From Pseudomonadota bacterium (GTDB taxonomy: Bacteria; Myxococcota_A; UBA796; UBA9615): DNA of 64,000 bases. The stretch covers positions 1 to 64,000 of the forward strand of contig JAAESI010000052.1 of assembly GCA_024229515.1 (NCBI GenBank). Reading direction: 5' to 3'. A model generated the notes under the pieces. That model was not told where the DNA came from, ran no database searches, and saw only the letters and a program-made list of their open reading frames with translations. How positions within the stretch are numbered: position 1 is the stretch's first letter; each line of letters opens with the position of its first letter. This document shows, in pieces, positions 29,757-37,849 of the stretch. The translations under genes and the position numbers were made by a program.

Positions 29757-30446
29757 ATGATCGAACAGTTCGTCGAGGCCGGATCGACCTACGCGCGCAA
29801 CATCGACAACGTCATCCTCCTGATCGGCGTGCTCGTCGGCTTTTGGTGGGCGCTGTCGACCGGTGTGTTCTTCGGTCTCATCCTGAAGTACCGGGCCAAG
29901 CCGGGCGTCCGCGCCAAGTACGTGCCGGGCACCAGCAAGGTCGAAAAGAAGTTCATCAACATCCCCCACGGCCTCGTGCTGGTGTGCGACGTGCTCGTCA
30001 TCATCGCGGCGGTCCAGGTGTGGGTGCACGTCAAGCAGACGCTGCCGGAGCCGGACTACGAGATCCGCATCATCGGTCAGCAGTGGGCGTGGACGTTCCA
30101 GCATCCCGGCGCCGACGGGGAGCTCGACACCGACGACGACATCCGCCTCGTCGACGAGCTCCACATCGAGGTGGACAAGAACTACGTCTTCCACCTGGAG
30201 GCGACGGACGTGATGCACAGCTTCAGCGTGCCGATCTTCCGTCTCAAGCAGGACGCCATCCCCGGCCGGACCATCACCGGCTGGTTCAACGCCACCATCA
30301 CGGGCGAGTACGACATCCAGTGCGCTGAGATGTGCGGCATCGGCCACGGAGTGATGGGTGCGCGCATCCACATCGAGCGGGGCGAACAGCACGCCGCGTG
30401 GGTCGCCGACCAGACGCCGACGGTCGCCACCGTCGACGCGCAGTAG
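29757..30446 (+). CDS. coxB: Cytochrome c oxidase subunit II (CuA)
   Basis: A 229-residue subunit II. Two N-terminal transmembrane helices (about 18-42 and 70-92) and a periplasmic cupredoxin domain. CuA ligands: His in DVMHSFSVP near 150, the C-x3-C loop CAEMCGIGHGVMG with its His and Met. The aromatic entry region is QQWAWTFQHPG. There is no fused cytochrome c domain, in keeping with the separate cytochrome genes nearby. ATG 29757 is preceded by TGAGG. CuA metallation probably uses the Sco1 protein encoded upstream. Confidence 0.96.
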   Translation: MIEQFVEAGSTYARNIDNVILLIGVLVGFWWALSTGVFFGLILKYRAKPGVRAKYVPGTSKVEKKFINIPHGLVLVCDVLVIIAAVQVWVHVKQTLPEPDYEIRIIGQQWAWTFQHPGADGELDTDDDIRLVDELHIEVDKNYVFHLEATDVMHSFSVPIFRLKQDAIPGRTITGWFNATITGEYDIQCAEMCGIGHGVMGARIHIERGEQHAAWVADQTPTVATVDAQ

Positions 30447-30457
30447 GAGCAGATCCA

Positions 30458-32203
30458 ATGGCTGAGCACGCTGCCGAGCACGCCCTCGACGACCACGGTG
30501 GGGGGCACGACGACCACCACGATGTCTCGTTCTTCCACAAGTACCTGTGGTCCACCGACCACAAGATGATCGCCAAGCAGTACATGTTCACGGGCATGGG
30601 CATGGCGGTGATCGGCGCCTTCATGGCGTACGTCTTCCGCATGCAGCTGGCGTTCCCGGGCTCTGAGGTTCCGGGCTTCGGCGCGGTCTCCCCGGGCACC
30701 TACAACGCCCTGGTGACCAACCACGGCACCATCATGATCTTCTGGGTCGCGATGCCGGTGCTCATCGCCGGGTTCGGCAACCTGCTGATCCCGCTGATGG
30801 TCGGCGCGGACGACATGGTCTTCCCGCGGCTCAATCGGCTGAGTTATCAGATCTTCCTGGTCTCAGCGGTGGTCATCATCTACTCGCTGTTCGTGCAGGG
30901 CGGCGGCTTCGGTGGTGCCTGGACGGCGTACCCGCCGCTGTCAGCGAAAGCCGAATACAACCTGACGCCTCAAGGCGCATCCCTCTGGGTGATCGCCGTG
31001 GGCCTGGAGTTCGTCGCCTTCCTGATGGGCGGCATCAACTTCATCACCACCGCGATGAACTCGCGGGCGCCGGGCATGAAGGCGTTCGACGTCCCGATCG
31101 TCATCTGGTTCCTCGTCATCGCGTCGATCCTGTTCATGGCGTCCGTCGGACCCTTGATCGCCGGCGCCGTCATGCTGCTGTTCGATCAGAACCTCGGCAC
31201 CGGCTTCTTCGACCCCAACCAGGGCGGCGACCCCGTCTTGTGGCAGCACCTCTTCTGGTTCTTCGGCCACCCGGAGGTCTACGTCGTGCTGCTCCCCGCC
31301 ATGGGGATCACCGCCGACGTGATGTGCGTCTTCGCGCGCAAGAAGATGTTCGCCCAGAAGATCGTCATCTACACGGCGATCGCGACCGGCGTCCTGTCCT
31401 TCTTCGTGTGGGCCCACCACCAGTTCATCTCGGGCATCGACCCGCGCATGGCGAACGTGTTCACCGTCACCACGGTGCTCATCTCGATTCCCATCGCGGA
31501 GATGTGCTTCGTCTACATCGCGACGCTGTACGGCGGCTCGATTCGACTGACCACCCCGATGCTGTGGGCCCTGGCGTTCGTCGCCGAGTTCCTCATCGGC
31601 GGTGTCACGGGCATCTTCCTGGGGGCCTCCGGCACCGACATCTACTTCCACGACACGTACTTCGTGCTGGCGCACTTCCACTACACCTTCTTCCCGATCG
31701 CAATCATCGGGACGTTGGCAGGGATCACGTACTGGTTCCCGAAGATGTTCGGCCGGATGATGGACGAGACGCTGGGGAAGATTCACTTCTGGGGGACCAT
31801 CATCCCCTTCAACATGACCTTCATCCCGCTCTTCTTCCTCGGCGCGGCCGGCCAGCACCGTCGGATCTACGACTACTCGAACTTCCCTGAGCTGGCGGTT
31901 CCGTGGATGCAGAACCTCCGCATCCTGGCGACGGTCTCGCTGATTGTGATGCTGGTTTTCCAGGTGGTCTTCCTCTTCAACTTCATCAAGAGCGCGTTGA
32001 GCGGGCCGAAGGCTTCGAAGAACCCGTGGCAGGCGACCACCCTGGAGTGGACGACGGCGACCGCCGAGCCGGGCCACGGCAACTGGCCGCCGGACGCGAT
32101 GCCGAACTGCTACCGGGGGCCCTACGAGTACGCCAACCCGGGGCGTGAGGACGATTTCTGGCCGCAGGATGAGCCTCCCGCGGACACTGAGGAGCAGGCC
32201 TGA
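30458..32203 (+). CDS. coxA: Cytochrome c oxidase subunit I (A1-type heme-copper oxidase)
   Basis: A 581-residue catalytic subunit with 12 transmembrane helices. Heme and copper ligands are visible: His in NHGTIMIFW for low-spin heme, the CuB His and cross-linked Tyr in FFGHPEVYVVLLP, the CuB pair in WAHHQF, and the heme ligands in LAHFHYTFF. GHPEVY with Glu marks the A1 class. The N-terminus is His/Asp-rich (DDHGGGHDDHHD), possibly metal-binding. Start ATG 30458 is 11 bases after coxB. The C-terminal extension of about 60 residues after the last helix is hydrophilic. Reduces O2 to water and pumps protons. Confidence 0.97.
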   Translation: MAEHAAEHALDDHGGGHDDHHDVSFFHKYLWSTDHKMIAKQYMFTGMGMAVIGAFMAYVFRMQLAFPGSEVPGFGAVSPGTYNALVTNHGTIMIFWVAMPVLIAGFGNLLIPLMVGADDMVFPRLNRLSYQIFLVSAVVIIYSLFVQGGGFGGAWTAYPPLSAKAEYNLTPQGASLWVIAVGLEFVAFLMGGINFITTAMNSRAPGMKAFDVPIVIWFLVIASILFMASVGPLIAGAVMLLFDQNLGTGFFDPNQGGDPVLWQHLFWFFGHPEVYVVLLPAMGITADVMCVFARKKMFAQKIVIYTAIATGVLSFFVWAHHQFISGIDPRMANVFTVTTVLISIPIAEMCFVYIATLYGGSIRLTTPMLWALAFVAEFLIGGVTGIFLGASGTDIYFHDTYFVLAHFHYTFFPIAIIGTLAGITYWFPKMFGRMMDETLGKIHFWGTIIPFNMTFIPLFFLGAAGQHRRIYDYSNFPELAVPWMQNLRILATVSLIVMLVFQVVFLFNFIKSALSGPKASKNPWQATTLEWTTATAEPGHGNWPPDAMPNCYRGPYEYANPGREDDFWPQDEPPADTEEQA

Positions 32204-32781
32204 TGTCCGCTGGTAAGCCCATCGCGACCCTTCGGGAGGCCACTGGCATCCCGACCGGCAAGCTCGCCGTCTGGTGGCTGCTCGCATCGGAAATCGTCAT
32301 CTTCGGTGGGGTGCTCGCGTCCTACCTGATGTTCCGCGTGCGGCACCCCGAGTTTGGCGAATTCGCTGCGCACACCGATCCCCGCATCGGCGCCCTCAAC
32401 ACGTGGGTGCTCCTGACCTCGTCCTTGTGCGCCGTCCTGGCCCACAACGCGGCGGAGATGGGTGACGGCAAGAAGGCGGCGAAGCTGCTCTGGATGACGG
32501 TCGGCCTCGGCGGCTGCTTCCTGATGATCAAGAGCTACGAGTGGTCGGTCGAAATCGGCCACGGCTACACGATCACGGCGAACGCCTTCTGGTCCTTCTA
32601 CTACACGGCCGCGGGCATTCACGCCTCGCACGTCATCGCCGGCATGTGCGTGATGGCCTGGGTGGCCACCTACGCGGCCCGGAACGCCGAACTGCAGCGC
32701 GTCGAGCTTGTCGGGATCTACTGGCACTTCGTCGATCTGGTGTGGATCTTCCTGTTCCCGCTGCTCTACATCGCGAAGTAA
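32203..32781 (+). CDS. coxC: Cytochrome c oxidase subunit III
   Basis: A 192-residue, five-helix form of subunit III as found in caa3-like and bacterial quinol/cytochrome oxidases. Visible features: WWLLASEIVIFGGVLASYLMFR, then AFWSFYYTAAGIHASHVIAGM, and the closing VGIYWHFVDLVWIFLFPLLY, all family signatures. It overlaps coxA by TGATG. A second, more diverged subunit III gene lies 0.5 kb downstream. Confidence 0.95.
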   Translation: MSAGKPIATLREATGIPTGKLAVWWLLASEIVIFGGVLASYLMFRVRHPEFGEFAAHTDPRIGALNTWVLLTSSLCAVLAHNAAEMGDGKKAAKLLWMTVGLGGCFLMIKSYEWSVEIGHGYTITANAFWSFYYTAAGIHASHVIAGMCVMAWVATYAARNAELQRVELVGIYWHFVDLVWIFLFPLLYIAK

Positions 32782-32792
32782 GGGAGGCTGAC

Positions 32793-33251
32793 ATGTCTGG
32801 ACACGAGGACCACTCGGCCCAATACAAGAAGATCTACTTCATCCTCCTGGGACTCTTCGCGATCTCGGTCGCGGGACCGTTCGTTGCGGAGTTCATGCCC
32901 GAGGGCAAAGGCCGGCTCTGGCTGGTGCTCATCACGGCGTTCGGCATCGCCTTCGTGAAGGCGTACCTCGTCGCCGCGAAGTTCATGCACCTGGACGTGG
33001 AGAAGCCCATCGTCCACTGGTTCCTGGTCACCGCACTGGTGTTCATGGTGCTGTTCTTCGCCGGCACCGCGCCGGACGTGATAAAGGACGACGGCGTCAA
33101 CTGGGTCAGGACCGCCGAGATCGAGTGGCATCAGACCTCGGAGGCCTACCGCGCCAAGCACGGTGAGGGCGGCCACCACGGCGAGGACGCGGGCCACGGC
33201 GACGAGGCCAAGTCCGACGACCACGCCAAGCCCGAAGGCGATGGCCACTAG
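32793..33251 (+). CDS. coxD: Cytochrome c oxidase subunit IV-like protein with His/Asp-rich tail
   Basis: A 152-residue protein with three transmembrane helices at about 15-37, 43-62 and 72-90, matching the prokaryotic cytochrome C oxidase subunit IV family (FGIAFVKAYLVAAKFMHL is the signature helix). The last about 40 residues are hydrophilic and rich in His, Asp, Glu and Lys (GEGGHHGEDAGHGDEAKSDD), mirroring the His-rich N-terminus of CoxA and perhaps binding metal. ATG 32793 has AGGGAGG upstream. The stop overlaps the start of the next gene by 11 bases. Confidence 0.9.
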   Translation: MSGHEDHSAQYKKIYFILLGLFAISVAGPFVAEFMPEGKGRLWLVLITAFGIAFVKAYLVAAKFMHLDVEKPIVHWFLVTALVFMVLFFAGTAPDVIKDDGVNWVRTAEIEWHQTSEAYRAKHGEGGHHGEDAGHGDEAKSDDHAKPEGDGH

Positions 33252-33840
33252 CAGCGTGGGTCGGTTGCCCGTCGTCCCGCCCCCTCCTCGGCGCAAGCTC
33301 GTCGAGGACTCGGTGCTTGGTATGGCGCTCTTCCTGGGCGCCGAGGCGATGCTCTTCGCCGGCCTCATCAGCGCCTTCCAGATCGTCAAGAACGGCGTCA
33401 CCGGAGGCCTCTGGCCCCCGCCCGGGCAGCCCCGTCTGCCCGTGTTGGAGACAGCGATCAATACCAGCGCCCTGATGGCCTCGGGCGTCGTGCTGTTCCT
33501 GGCCTGGAAGGCCTTCAAGGCCGATGGCGCGATGGCCGCCAAGGGCAAGCTCCTGGCGACGATCGTGCTGGGCGGGTTCTTCGTCTTGTTCCAGGGCTGG
33601 GAGTGGGTGCAGCTGCTCGGCCAGGGCTTGACCATCAGGTCCAGCCAGATGGGCGGCTTCTTCTACTTGATGGTCGGCACGCACGCGCTCCACGCGGTCG
33701 GCGCGCTGTACGGCTTGATCGTCGCCTACAGGCGTCTGCTCGAGGGGAACCTGACCCGAGAAGTCTTCGCCACGGTCGCGCTCTTCTGGTACTTCGTGGT
33801 CGGGGTTTGGCCCGTCCTGTACTGGCAGGTGTACCTGTAA
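33241..33840 (+). CDS. Second heme-copper oxidase subunit III family protein
   Basis: A 199-residue membrane protein with five helices. Motifs are those of subunit III: VLGMALFLGAEAMLFAGLIS, ETAINTSALMASG, GWEWVQLL, GGFFYLMVGTHALHAVGALY and LFWYFVVGVWPVLYW. It is a diverged paralogue of the product of the gene at 32203 and may be an additional subunit of the same complex or replace it under some condition. ATG 33241 lies inside the end of the subunit IV gene (11-base overlap), so translation is coupled. A Pro-rich stretch (VVPPPPRR) precedes the first helix. Confidence 0.88.
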   Translation: MATSSVGRLPVVPPPPRRKLVEDSVLGMALFLGAEAMLFAGLISAFQIVKNGVTGGLWPPPGQPRLPVLETAINTSALMASGVVLFLAWKAFKADGAMAAKGKLLATIVLGGFFVLFQGWEWVQLLGQGLTIRSSQMGGFFYLMVGTHALHAVGALYGLIVAYRRLLEGNLTREVFATVALFWYFVVGVWPVLYWQVYL

Positions 33841-34019
33841 TGCCGATCGATTTGCTCTGCGCTGTCTGCTTTGACGCTAACGAGGCGAATCGGAACGCGT
33901 TCTTGTTCATGACGCTGTTCATGTCGTTGGCGCCCTTGACGCTGATCGGCGGCGGCGTCTGGTACCTCCGCAAGCGAGCCCTCGAGATCGCCGCTGAAGA
34001 GAGTGGCCTCCTTCCCTGA
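33840..34019 (+). CDS. 59-residue single-helix membrane protein with CxxC
   Basis: ATG 33840 shares its A with the TAA of the preceding subunit III gene; stop TGA is at 34017-34019, overlapping the SURF1 start region. The product begins MPIDLLCAVCFDANEANRNA, giving a C-x2-C near residue 7, then one helix (about 20-45) and a charged tail. I recognise no family. The two cysteines near the membrane, next to SURF1 and oxidase genes, suggest a small assembly or metal-handling factor; this is inference from position. Confidence 0.7.
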   Translation: MPIDLLCAVCFDANEANRNAFLFMTLFMSLAPLTLIGGGVWYLRKRALEIAAEESGLLP

Positions 34020-34719
34020 AGGCCGGCTGCGTCCCCGGCTGCTCCCCACGGCCGCGACTCTGATCGGCCTCGTCATCCTCGGTCGGCTGTCCTTCTGGCA
34101 GCTGCAGCGCCACGAGTTCAAGAACCAATTCGTCGAGACGGCGCACGCCGCCGCCGATCTCCCCGAGGTCGACGGCATCAGCTCCGACCTGCACGAGGTC
34201 ACCGCCATCCTCTTCCGGCACGTCCGCCTCGAAGGCCGTTGGGACGGCGGAGTGATGCTCGAGGGGGGGCGAGGCATGGGCCACGGCCCCGGCTACGGCG
34301 TGATGAAGCGCTTCGTGACCACCGACGGTGTCGCCGTGCTCGTGGACCGCGGGGAGGTCAAGACGCCCGCGCTGGCGCTGACCCTGCCGGAGGGGCCGGC
34401 CGTGGGCGGACGCCTCGCCCCCCTGCCTGAAGGGCAGACCAAGGACCCGGTGCCGAATACGAACCCGCCCATCTGGCCGCGCAAGAGCCTGGTGGGCATC
34501 CACGCCCGCGCCGGCGACGTGCTCCCGGGGGTGTACCTGCGCGCAGGGCCCCGGCTGGAGCCCGATGAGGAGCCGCGCCTGGAGGGAGACCTCGCCGTCG
34601 GCTACCGGCCGTACACCAAGCGCTACGACAGCCTCCACTACGCCAAGCAGTGGGCCGCCATGGGCGTCATTCTGTTCGGCCTGTGGGGGTGGGCGTCGTG
34701 GGAGCGGAAGGCGCCATGA
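34003..34719 (+). CDS. surf1: SURF1-like oxidase assembly protein
   Basis: A 238-residue protein with the SURF1 layout: one helix near each end (about 13-32 and 213-232) and a periplasmic domain between. Signatures: LGRLSFWQLQRHEFKN after the first helix, VRLEGRWD, VLVDRGEV (the usual VNRGWVP position), and HYAKQWAAMGVILFGLWGW at the second helix. SURF1 helps place heme A in subunit I. GTG 34003 overlaps the small CxxC protein gene by 17 bases. Overlaps the next gene by ATGA. Confidence 0.93.
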   Translation: MASFPEGRLRPRLLPTAATLIGLVILGRLSFWQLQRHEFKNQFVETAHAAADLPEVDGISSDLHEVTAILFRHVRLEGRWDGGVMLEGGRGMGHGPGYGVMKRFVTTDGVAVLVDRGEVKTPALALTLPEGPAVGGRLAPLPEGQTKDPVPNTNPPIWPRKSLVGIHARAGDVLPGVYLRAGPRLEPDEEPRLEGDLAVGYRPYTKRYDSLHYAKQWAAMGVILFGLWGWASWERKAP

Positions 34720-34913
34720 AGGACTGGGTCGCGACGATGAAGGCGCATCCTGTGATCACGGGGTTCACGCTCGCCTGCTGCGTGGTAGGCGTGGCCGCGT
34801 CGCTGGTGTACCTCCCGTCGGAGTGGTCCACCGCGCGCAAGGTCGCCGCCGGCCTCCTCTCGGGCGCCGGCTGCTCGCTCCTGATCGTCGCCCCGAGGGT
34901 GGTTGGACAATGA
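34716..34913 (+). CDS. 65-residue membrane protein of unknown function
   Basis: ATG 34716 overlaps the SURF1 stop and its own stop overlaps the next start (both ATGA), so it is firmly within the operon. The product has two hydrophobic segments (HPVITGFTLACCVVGVAASL and KVAAGLLSGAGCSLLIVA) with a short loop. Two adjacent Cys lie in the first helix. No family recognised. By position an accessory or assembly protein of the respiratory complex. Confidence 0.7.
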   Translation: MKDWVATMKAHPVITGFTLACCVVGVAASLVYLPSEWSTARKVAAGLLSGAGCSLLIVAPRVVGQ

Positions 34914-35260
34914 ACGAAGGCCATCGAGGACCGCCCCCGTTCGACCGCGAACCGGACCAGCACTGGCTGGAGAGGTTCGTGCTGCCCTACATCACCGACT
35001 CGGCGCTGTGGCCGGTGCTGTTCGCGATCCTCGGCCACGTCGGGGTCCTGCTCGCGATGCCGATGATCAACGTGTACCGCGATGGAGATCTGTTCTCCCT
35101 CGCCGCCCTCATCCTGCTCGCCGGGGGGCCCTGCGTGGCGTTGATGCGCTGGGAGTGGGACCGCGACCGCAAGCCGGGTCCGCTGACCTGGATGGTGCTG
35201 CTGACGTGGGTGCTGTCGGTGGTCCTGGCGGTGGTCGCCTACAAGTTCGGGCTGTACTGA
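34910..35260 (+). CDS. 116-residue membrane protein of unknown function
   Basis: A hydrophilic, His/Asp-containing N-terminus (about 1-30) is followed by three predicted helices at about 33-52, 60-78 and 91-112. No family recognised. Last gene of the cox-surf1 series, coupled by ATGA to the gene before it. It converges with the lipoprotein gene at 35271 with only ten bases between stops, and no terminator hairpin is evident. Confidence 0.72.
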   Translation: MNEGHRGPPPFDREPDQHWLERFVLPYITDSALWPVLFAILGHVGVLLAMPMINVYRDGDLFSLAALILLAGGPCVALMRWEWDRDRKPGPLTWMVLLTWVLSVVLAVVAYKFGLY

Positions 35261-35270
35261 ACCCGTCGCT

Positions 35271-35639
35271 TCAGGCGCCCTCTTCGGGGTCCTCGATGGC
35301 GACGGCGTCCGTGGCGGACGGACCGGTGCGGAGCTCCTCGTCCCACAGCTGGAACGGCGTCACCGTTACCTCCCAGACCTCGCCCGGCAGCGTCAGGTCG
35401 GCGCTGACCTCGCGGCCGAGATCGGCGGGGCCGGGGGAGCCATCGACGGTCCAGGCGTACTCGTAATAGAAGCCCTCTTCGCCGAACGCGAAGGCGTGGG
35501 CGACGATCGTCGCGGTCAGGTCGTCGTCCGTCGTCGCCGCCGTGGGCACGACCTGGACGTCCAGCCCTTCCATGGAGCCGGGTTGAGGGGGGCAGCCCAG
35601 GAGGGGCGCCGCACAAAGGAGGAGGAGCAGCCGCTTCAT
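35271..35639 (-). CDS. Small lipoprotein with Ig-like fold
   Basis: A 122-residue lipoprotein (lipobox LLGC, Cys16). The mature part looks like a single beta-sandwich repeat of the PKD/Ig type: DLTATIVAHAFAFGEEGFYYEYAWTVDG and EVWEVTVTPFQLWDEELRTG, ending with the SATDAVAIEDPEEGA strand that often closes such domains in proteins describing W-x-V-x-V-T-P repeats. Function unknown. It lies two bases downstream of the MopE-like gene on the same strand and is probably co-transcribed. Confidence 0.75.
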   Translation of the reverse strand: MKRLLLLLCAAPLLGCPPQPGSMEGLDVQVVPTAATTDDDLTATIVAHAFAFGEEGFYYEYAWTVDGSPGPADLGREVSADLTLPGEVWEVTVTPFQLWDEELRTGPSATDAVAIEDPEEGA

Positions 35640-35641
35640 CG

Positions 35642-37213
35642 TTAGTTGTCGGGAGCTCCCTCGTCGATCCAGTCGCGGATGCCGTCGCGCACTTCCTGGC
35701 TCAGGCAGCAGCCCGAGCGGGGCATCTGCAGGCCGGACCCGCCGACGGTCGCGTGGGTGCCGTCGAGCTTGTGCATCACGTAGCTGTCGGTCGAGCTGCC
35801 GGGCTCAATGCGGTCGATCGTCGGCGAGGGCTGGCCCGCGGCGACGTCCACCCACGCCGAGTACAGGCCGGCCTGGGTGTTGCCCGAGGTCCAGCCGCCG
35901 CTGGAGCCGAAGTTGTGGCAGCTGCAGGAACTGCTGACGATGTTCGTCCAGATGTGGGTGAACGTGTACTCATCCACGTCCCCGTCGCAGTCGTTGTCGA
36001 CGCTGTCGGTGGCGTCTTCGTCCTCATCGGGGTTGATGGAGGCGTCGCTGTCGTCGCAGTCGTCTCCCTCGGGGCACTGGTCGTCGTCGAAGCCGTCGCC
36101 GTCCTCGTCGTGCACGAAGGCGGCGTCGGCGTTGTCCACGTCCGCGTTGCAGTTGTTCGAGACCCCGTCGCAGACCTCGACGGCGGTGCTGAAGATGGTG
36201 TCGTTGCCGTCGTCGCAGTCGCCCTCGCACTCGGCCTCGCCGTCGGCGTCGTTGTCGACCTCGTCCAGCGGGACGGTGCTGTCGCAGTCGTTGTCGAAGC
36301 CGTCGCAGATCTCGGACGCGGTCGAGTTGGTGTCGGTGCTGGTCTCGTCGCAGTCGCCCTCGCACTCGGACTCGAGGTCGCCGTCGACGTCGACCTCGTC
36401 GCTGGGGATGACCGTGTCGCAGTCGGTGTCGAGGCCGTCGCAGACCTCCGACTCCAGCGGGCTGACGTCGATGTTGGCGTCGTCGCAGTCCCCGTCGCAG
36501 TCGCTGACGGTGTCCCCGTCATCGTCGTCCTCGTCGTCGGGGAGGGTGCTGTCGCAGTTGTTGTCGAGGCCGTCGCAGATCTCCGGGGCGGCGCTGTAGA
36601 TGGTGTCGTTGCCGTCGTCGCAGTCGCCCTCGCACTCGGCCTCACCGTCGGCGTCGTTGTCGATCTCGTCCAGCGGGATGACCGTGTCGCAGTTGGTGTC
36701 GAGGCCGTCGCAGCCCTCCGCCGCGCCGGGGTTGATGGCGGGGTCGCTGTCGTCGCAGTCGCCGTCGCAGAACAGCACGCCGTCGCCGTCACCGTCGGTG
36801 GTCGGCTCGGGGGCGAAGTCGCAGTCGTTGTCCACGCCGTCGCCGCACTGCTCGGTGTTGCCCGGGAAGTTGTTGGCGTTGTTGTCGTCGCAGTCGTCGT
36901 CGGTGGTGCCGGGGGTGCCGTCGGGGCCGCACAGGGTCACGCCGTCGCCGTCGTTGTCCTCCGCGCAGGGGTCGACGGTGTCGTCGTCGTCGGTTGCGTC
37001 GTCGTCGTCGGTCGCGTCGTCGTCGTCGGTCGCGTCGTCGTCGTCGGTCGCGTCGTCATCGTCCGTCGCATCGTCGTCGTCGGTTGCGTCGTCGTCGTCG
37101 GTTGCGTCGTCGTCGTCCGGGGCCGACGTTGCGTCATCGTCGTCATCGGGGCAGCCGGTGAGGATGAACGGGGCCGCGAGGCCGAGGATCACGATCAGGG
37201 TTCGAAGCGACAT
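35642..37213 (-). CDS. MopE-like metal-binding repeat lipoprotein with CxCH C-terminal domain
   Basis: A 523-residue lipoprotein (lipobox ILTGC, Cys21). A (DDDDAT) run at about 24-80 is followed by about nine putative metal-binding repeats of the MopE type (pattern DGDGD...CDGDCDD.......A.E.CDGLD.NCD), likely calcium-binding. The C-terminal about 100 residues resemble the cytochrome-like domain that follows such repeats (IDRIEPGSSTDSYVMHKLDG, QMPRSG, GIRDWIDEGAPDN), but the heme site reads SCSCHN, that is C-x-C-H in place of C-x2-C-H. ATG 37213 has GGGAGGAG upstream and overlaps the stop of the upstream gene (TGATG). A surface structural or metal-sequestering role is inferred. Confidence 0.85.
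   Translation of the reverse strand: MSLRTLIVILGLAAPFILTGCPDDDDDATSAPDDDDATDDDDATDDDDATDDDDATDDDDATDDDDATDDDDATDDDDTVDPCAEDNDGDGVTLCGPDGTPGTTDDDCDDNNANNFPGNTEQCGDGVDNDCDFAPEPTTDGDGDGVLFCDGDCDDSDPAINPGAAEGCDGLDTNCDTVIPLDEIDNDADGEAECEGDCDDGNDTIYSAAPEICDGLDNNCDSTLPDDEDDDDGDTVSDCDGDCDDANIDVSPLESEVCDGLDTDCDTVIPSDEVDVDGDLESECEGDCDETSTDTNSTASEICDGFDNDCDSTVPLDEVDNDADGEAECEGDCDDGNDTIFSTAVEVCDGVSNNCNADVDNADAAFVHDEDGDGFDDDQCPEGDDCDDSDASINPDEDEDATDSVDNDCDGDVDEYTFTHIWTNIVSSSCSCHNFGSSGGWTSGNTQAGLYSAWVDVAAGQPSPTIDRIEPGSSTDSYVMHKLDGTHATVGGSGLQMPRSGCCLSQEVRDGIRDWIDEGAPDN
36981..37124 (-). repeat. 18-base tandem repeat encoding DDDDAT, eight copies
   Basis: Eight consecutive 18-base units, seven encoding Asp-Asp-Asp-Asp-Ala-Thr and the last Asp-Asp-Asp-Asp-Thr-Val, with only a few synonymous differences. 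It forms the acidic spacer between the lipid anchor and folded repeats of the MopE-like lipoprotein. Copy number is likely to vary between strains without loss of frame. Confidence 0.9.
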
Positions 37214-37737
37214 CAAGACTCCTCCCGCCGTCCGGTTCGGTGTTCCCGACCCAACCGCACGTACGTCTTCCAGGAATGTTCAATCCACTCGCGATGCGCC
37301 GGGGTCGTCTCCCGCACGGCGTGCGCGGGATTGCCCAGGATCATCGAGTTGGGGGGGAACTCGCGGCCCACCAGCACCACCGCGCCGGCCCCCACGATGC
37401 TGCCCGACCGGATGATGGCGTTGTCCATCACCACCGCGCCCATGCCGATGAGCACGTCGTCCTCGATGGTGCAGCCGTGGATCACCGCCCGGTGGCCGAT
37501 GGTCACGCGCTTGCCGACGGTCGTGGTCGACCGGCCCCCGGTGGCGTGGATGACCGTGCCGTCCTGCACGTTGCTGTCCTCGCCGATGATGATCCCGCCC
37601 TGGTCGCCGCGCAGCACGCCGGTGGGCCAGACGGTGGCGCGCGCGTCCACGCGCACCTCGCCGCCGATGTACGCCATCGCGTGGACCCAGGCGTCTGGGT
37701 GAATTACGGGGTCGAAGTCGAGGTAGCGCTCGATCAA
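37213..37737 (-). CDS. Gamma-class carbonic anhydrase family protein
   Basis: A left-handed beta-helix trimeric hexapeptide-repeat protein. Hexapeptide units are clear (IGGEVRVDARATVWPTGVLRG, IIIGEDSNVQDGTVIH). The three Zn-binding His positions of gamma-carbonic anhydrases are present: VIHATGG, IGHRAVIHGC. ILGNPAHAVRE and a C-terminal helix are typical of the YrdA/CaiE-like branch. The start is uncertain: no ATG is near the expected N-terminus IERYLDFDP; TTG 37737 gives 174 residues, the usual size, and more upstream starts give Arg-rich extensions. Overlaps the MopE-like start. May interconvert CO2 and bicarbonate; many family members are untested. Confidence 0.85.
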   Translation of the reverse strand: MIERYLDFDPVIHPDAWVHAMAYIGGEVRVDARATVWPTGVLRGDQGGIIIGEDSNVQDGTVIHATGGRSTTTVGKRVTIGHRAVIHGCTIEDDVLIGMGAVVMDNAIIRSGSIVGAGAVVLVGREFPPNSMILGNPAHAVRETTPAHREWIEHSWKTYVRLGREHRTGRREES

Positions 37738-37803
37738 GGCCGTCAGTCTATGGGAATGCGCGAGCGCAAAAAAACGGACAGGAAATTTCGGACCCTGCCC
37801 CGG

Positions 37804-37818
37804 TGGCACCGACCGTGC
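37804..37818 (+). promoter_or_regulatory. Candidate sigma-54 promoter (-24/-12)
   Basis: TGGCACCGACCGTGC has the invariant GG (37805-37806) and GC (37817-37818) at the exact ten-base spacing of sigma-54 promoters, with TGGCAC matching the -24 consensus and TGC the -12. Transcription would begin near 37830, 20 bases before ATG 37850, which has GGAGAG as ribosome site. A purely sequence-based call; no enhancer site was identified. Confidence 0.45.
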
Positions 37819-37849
37819 CTCTCTTGAGGGCGAATCCCCGGAGAGTCCC

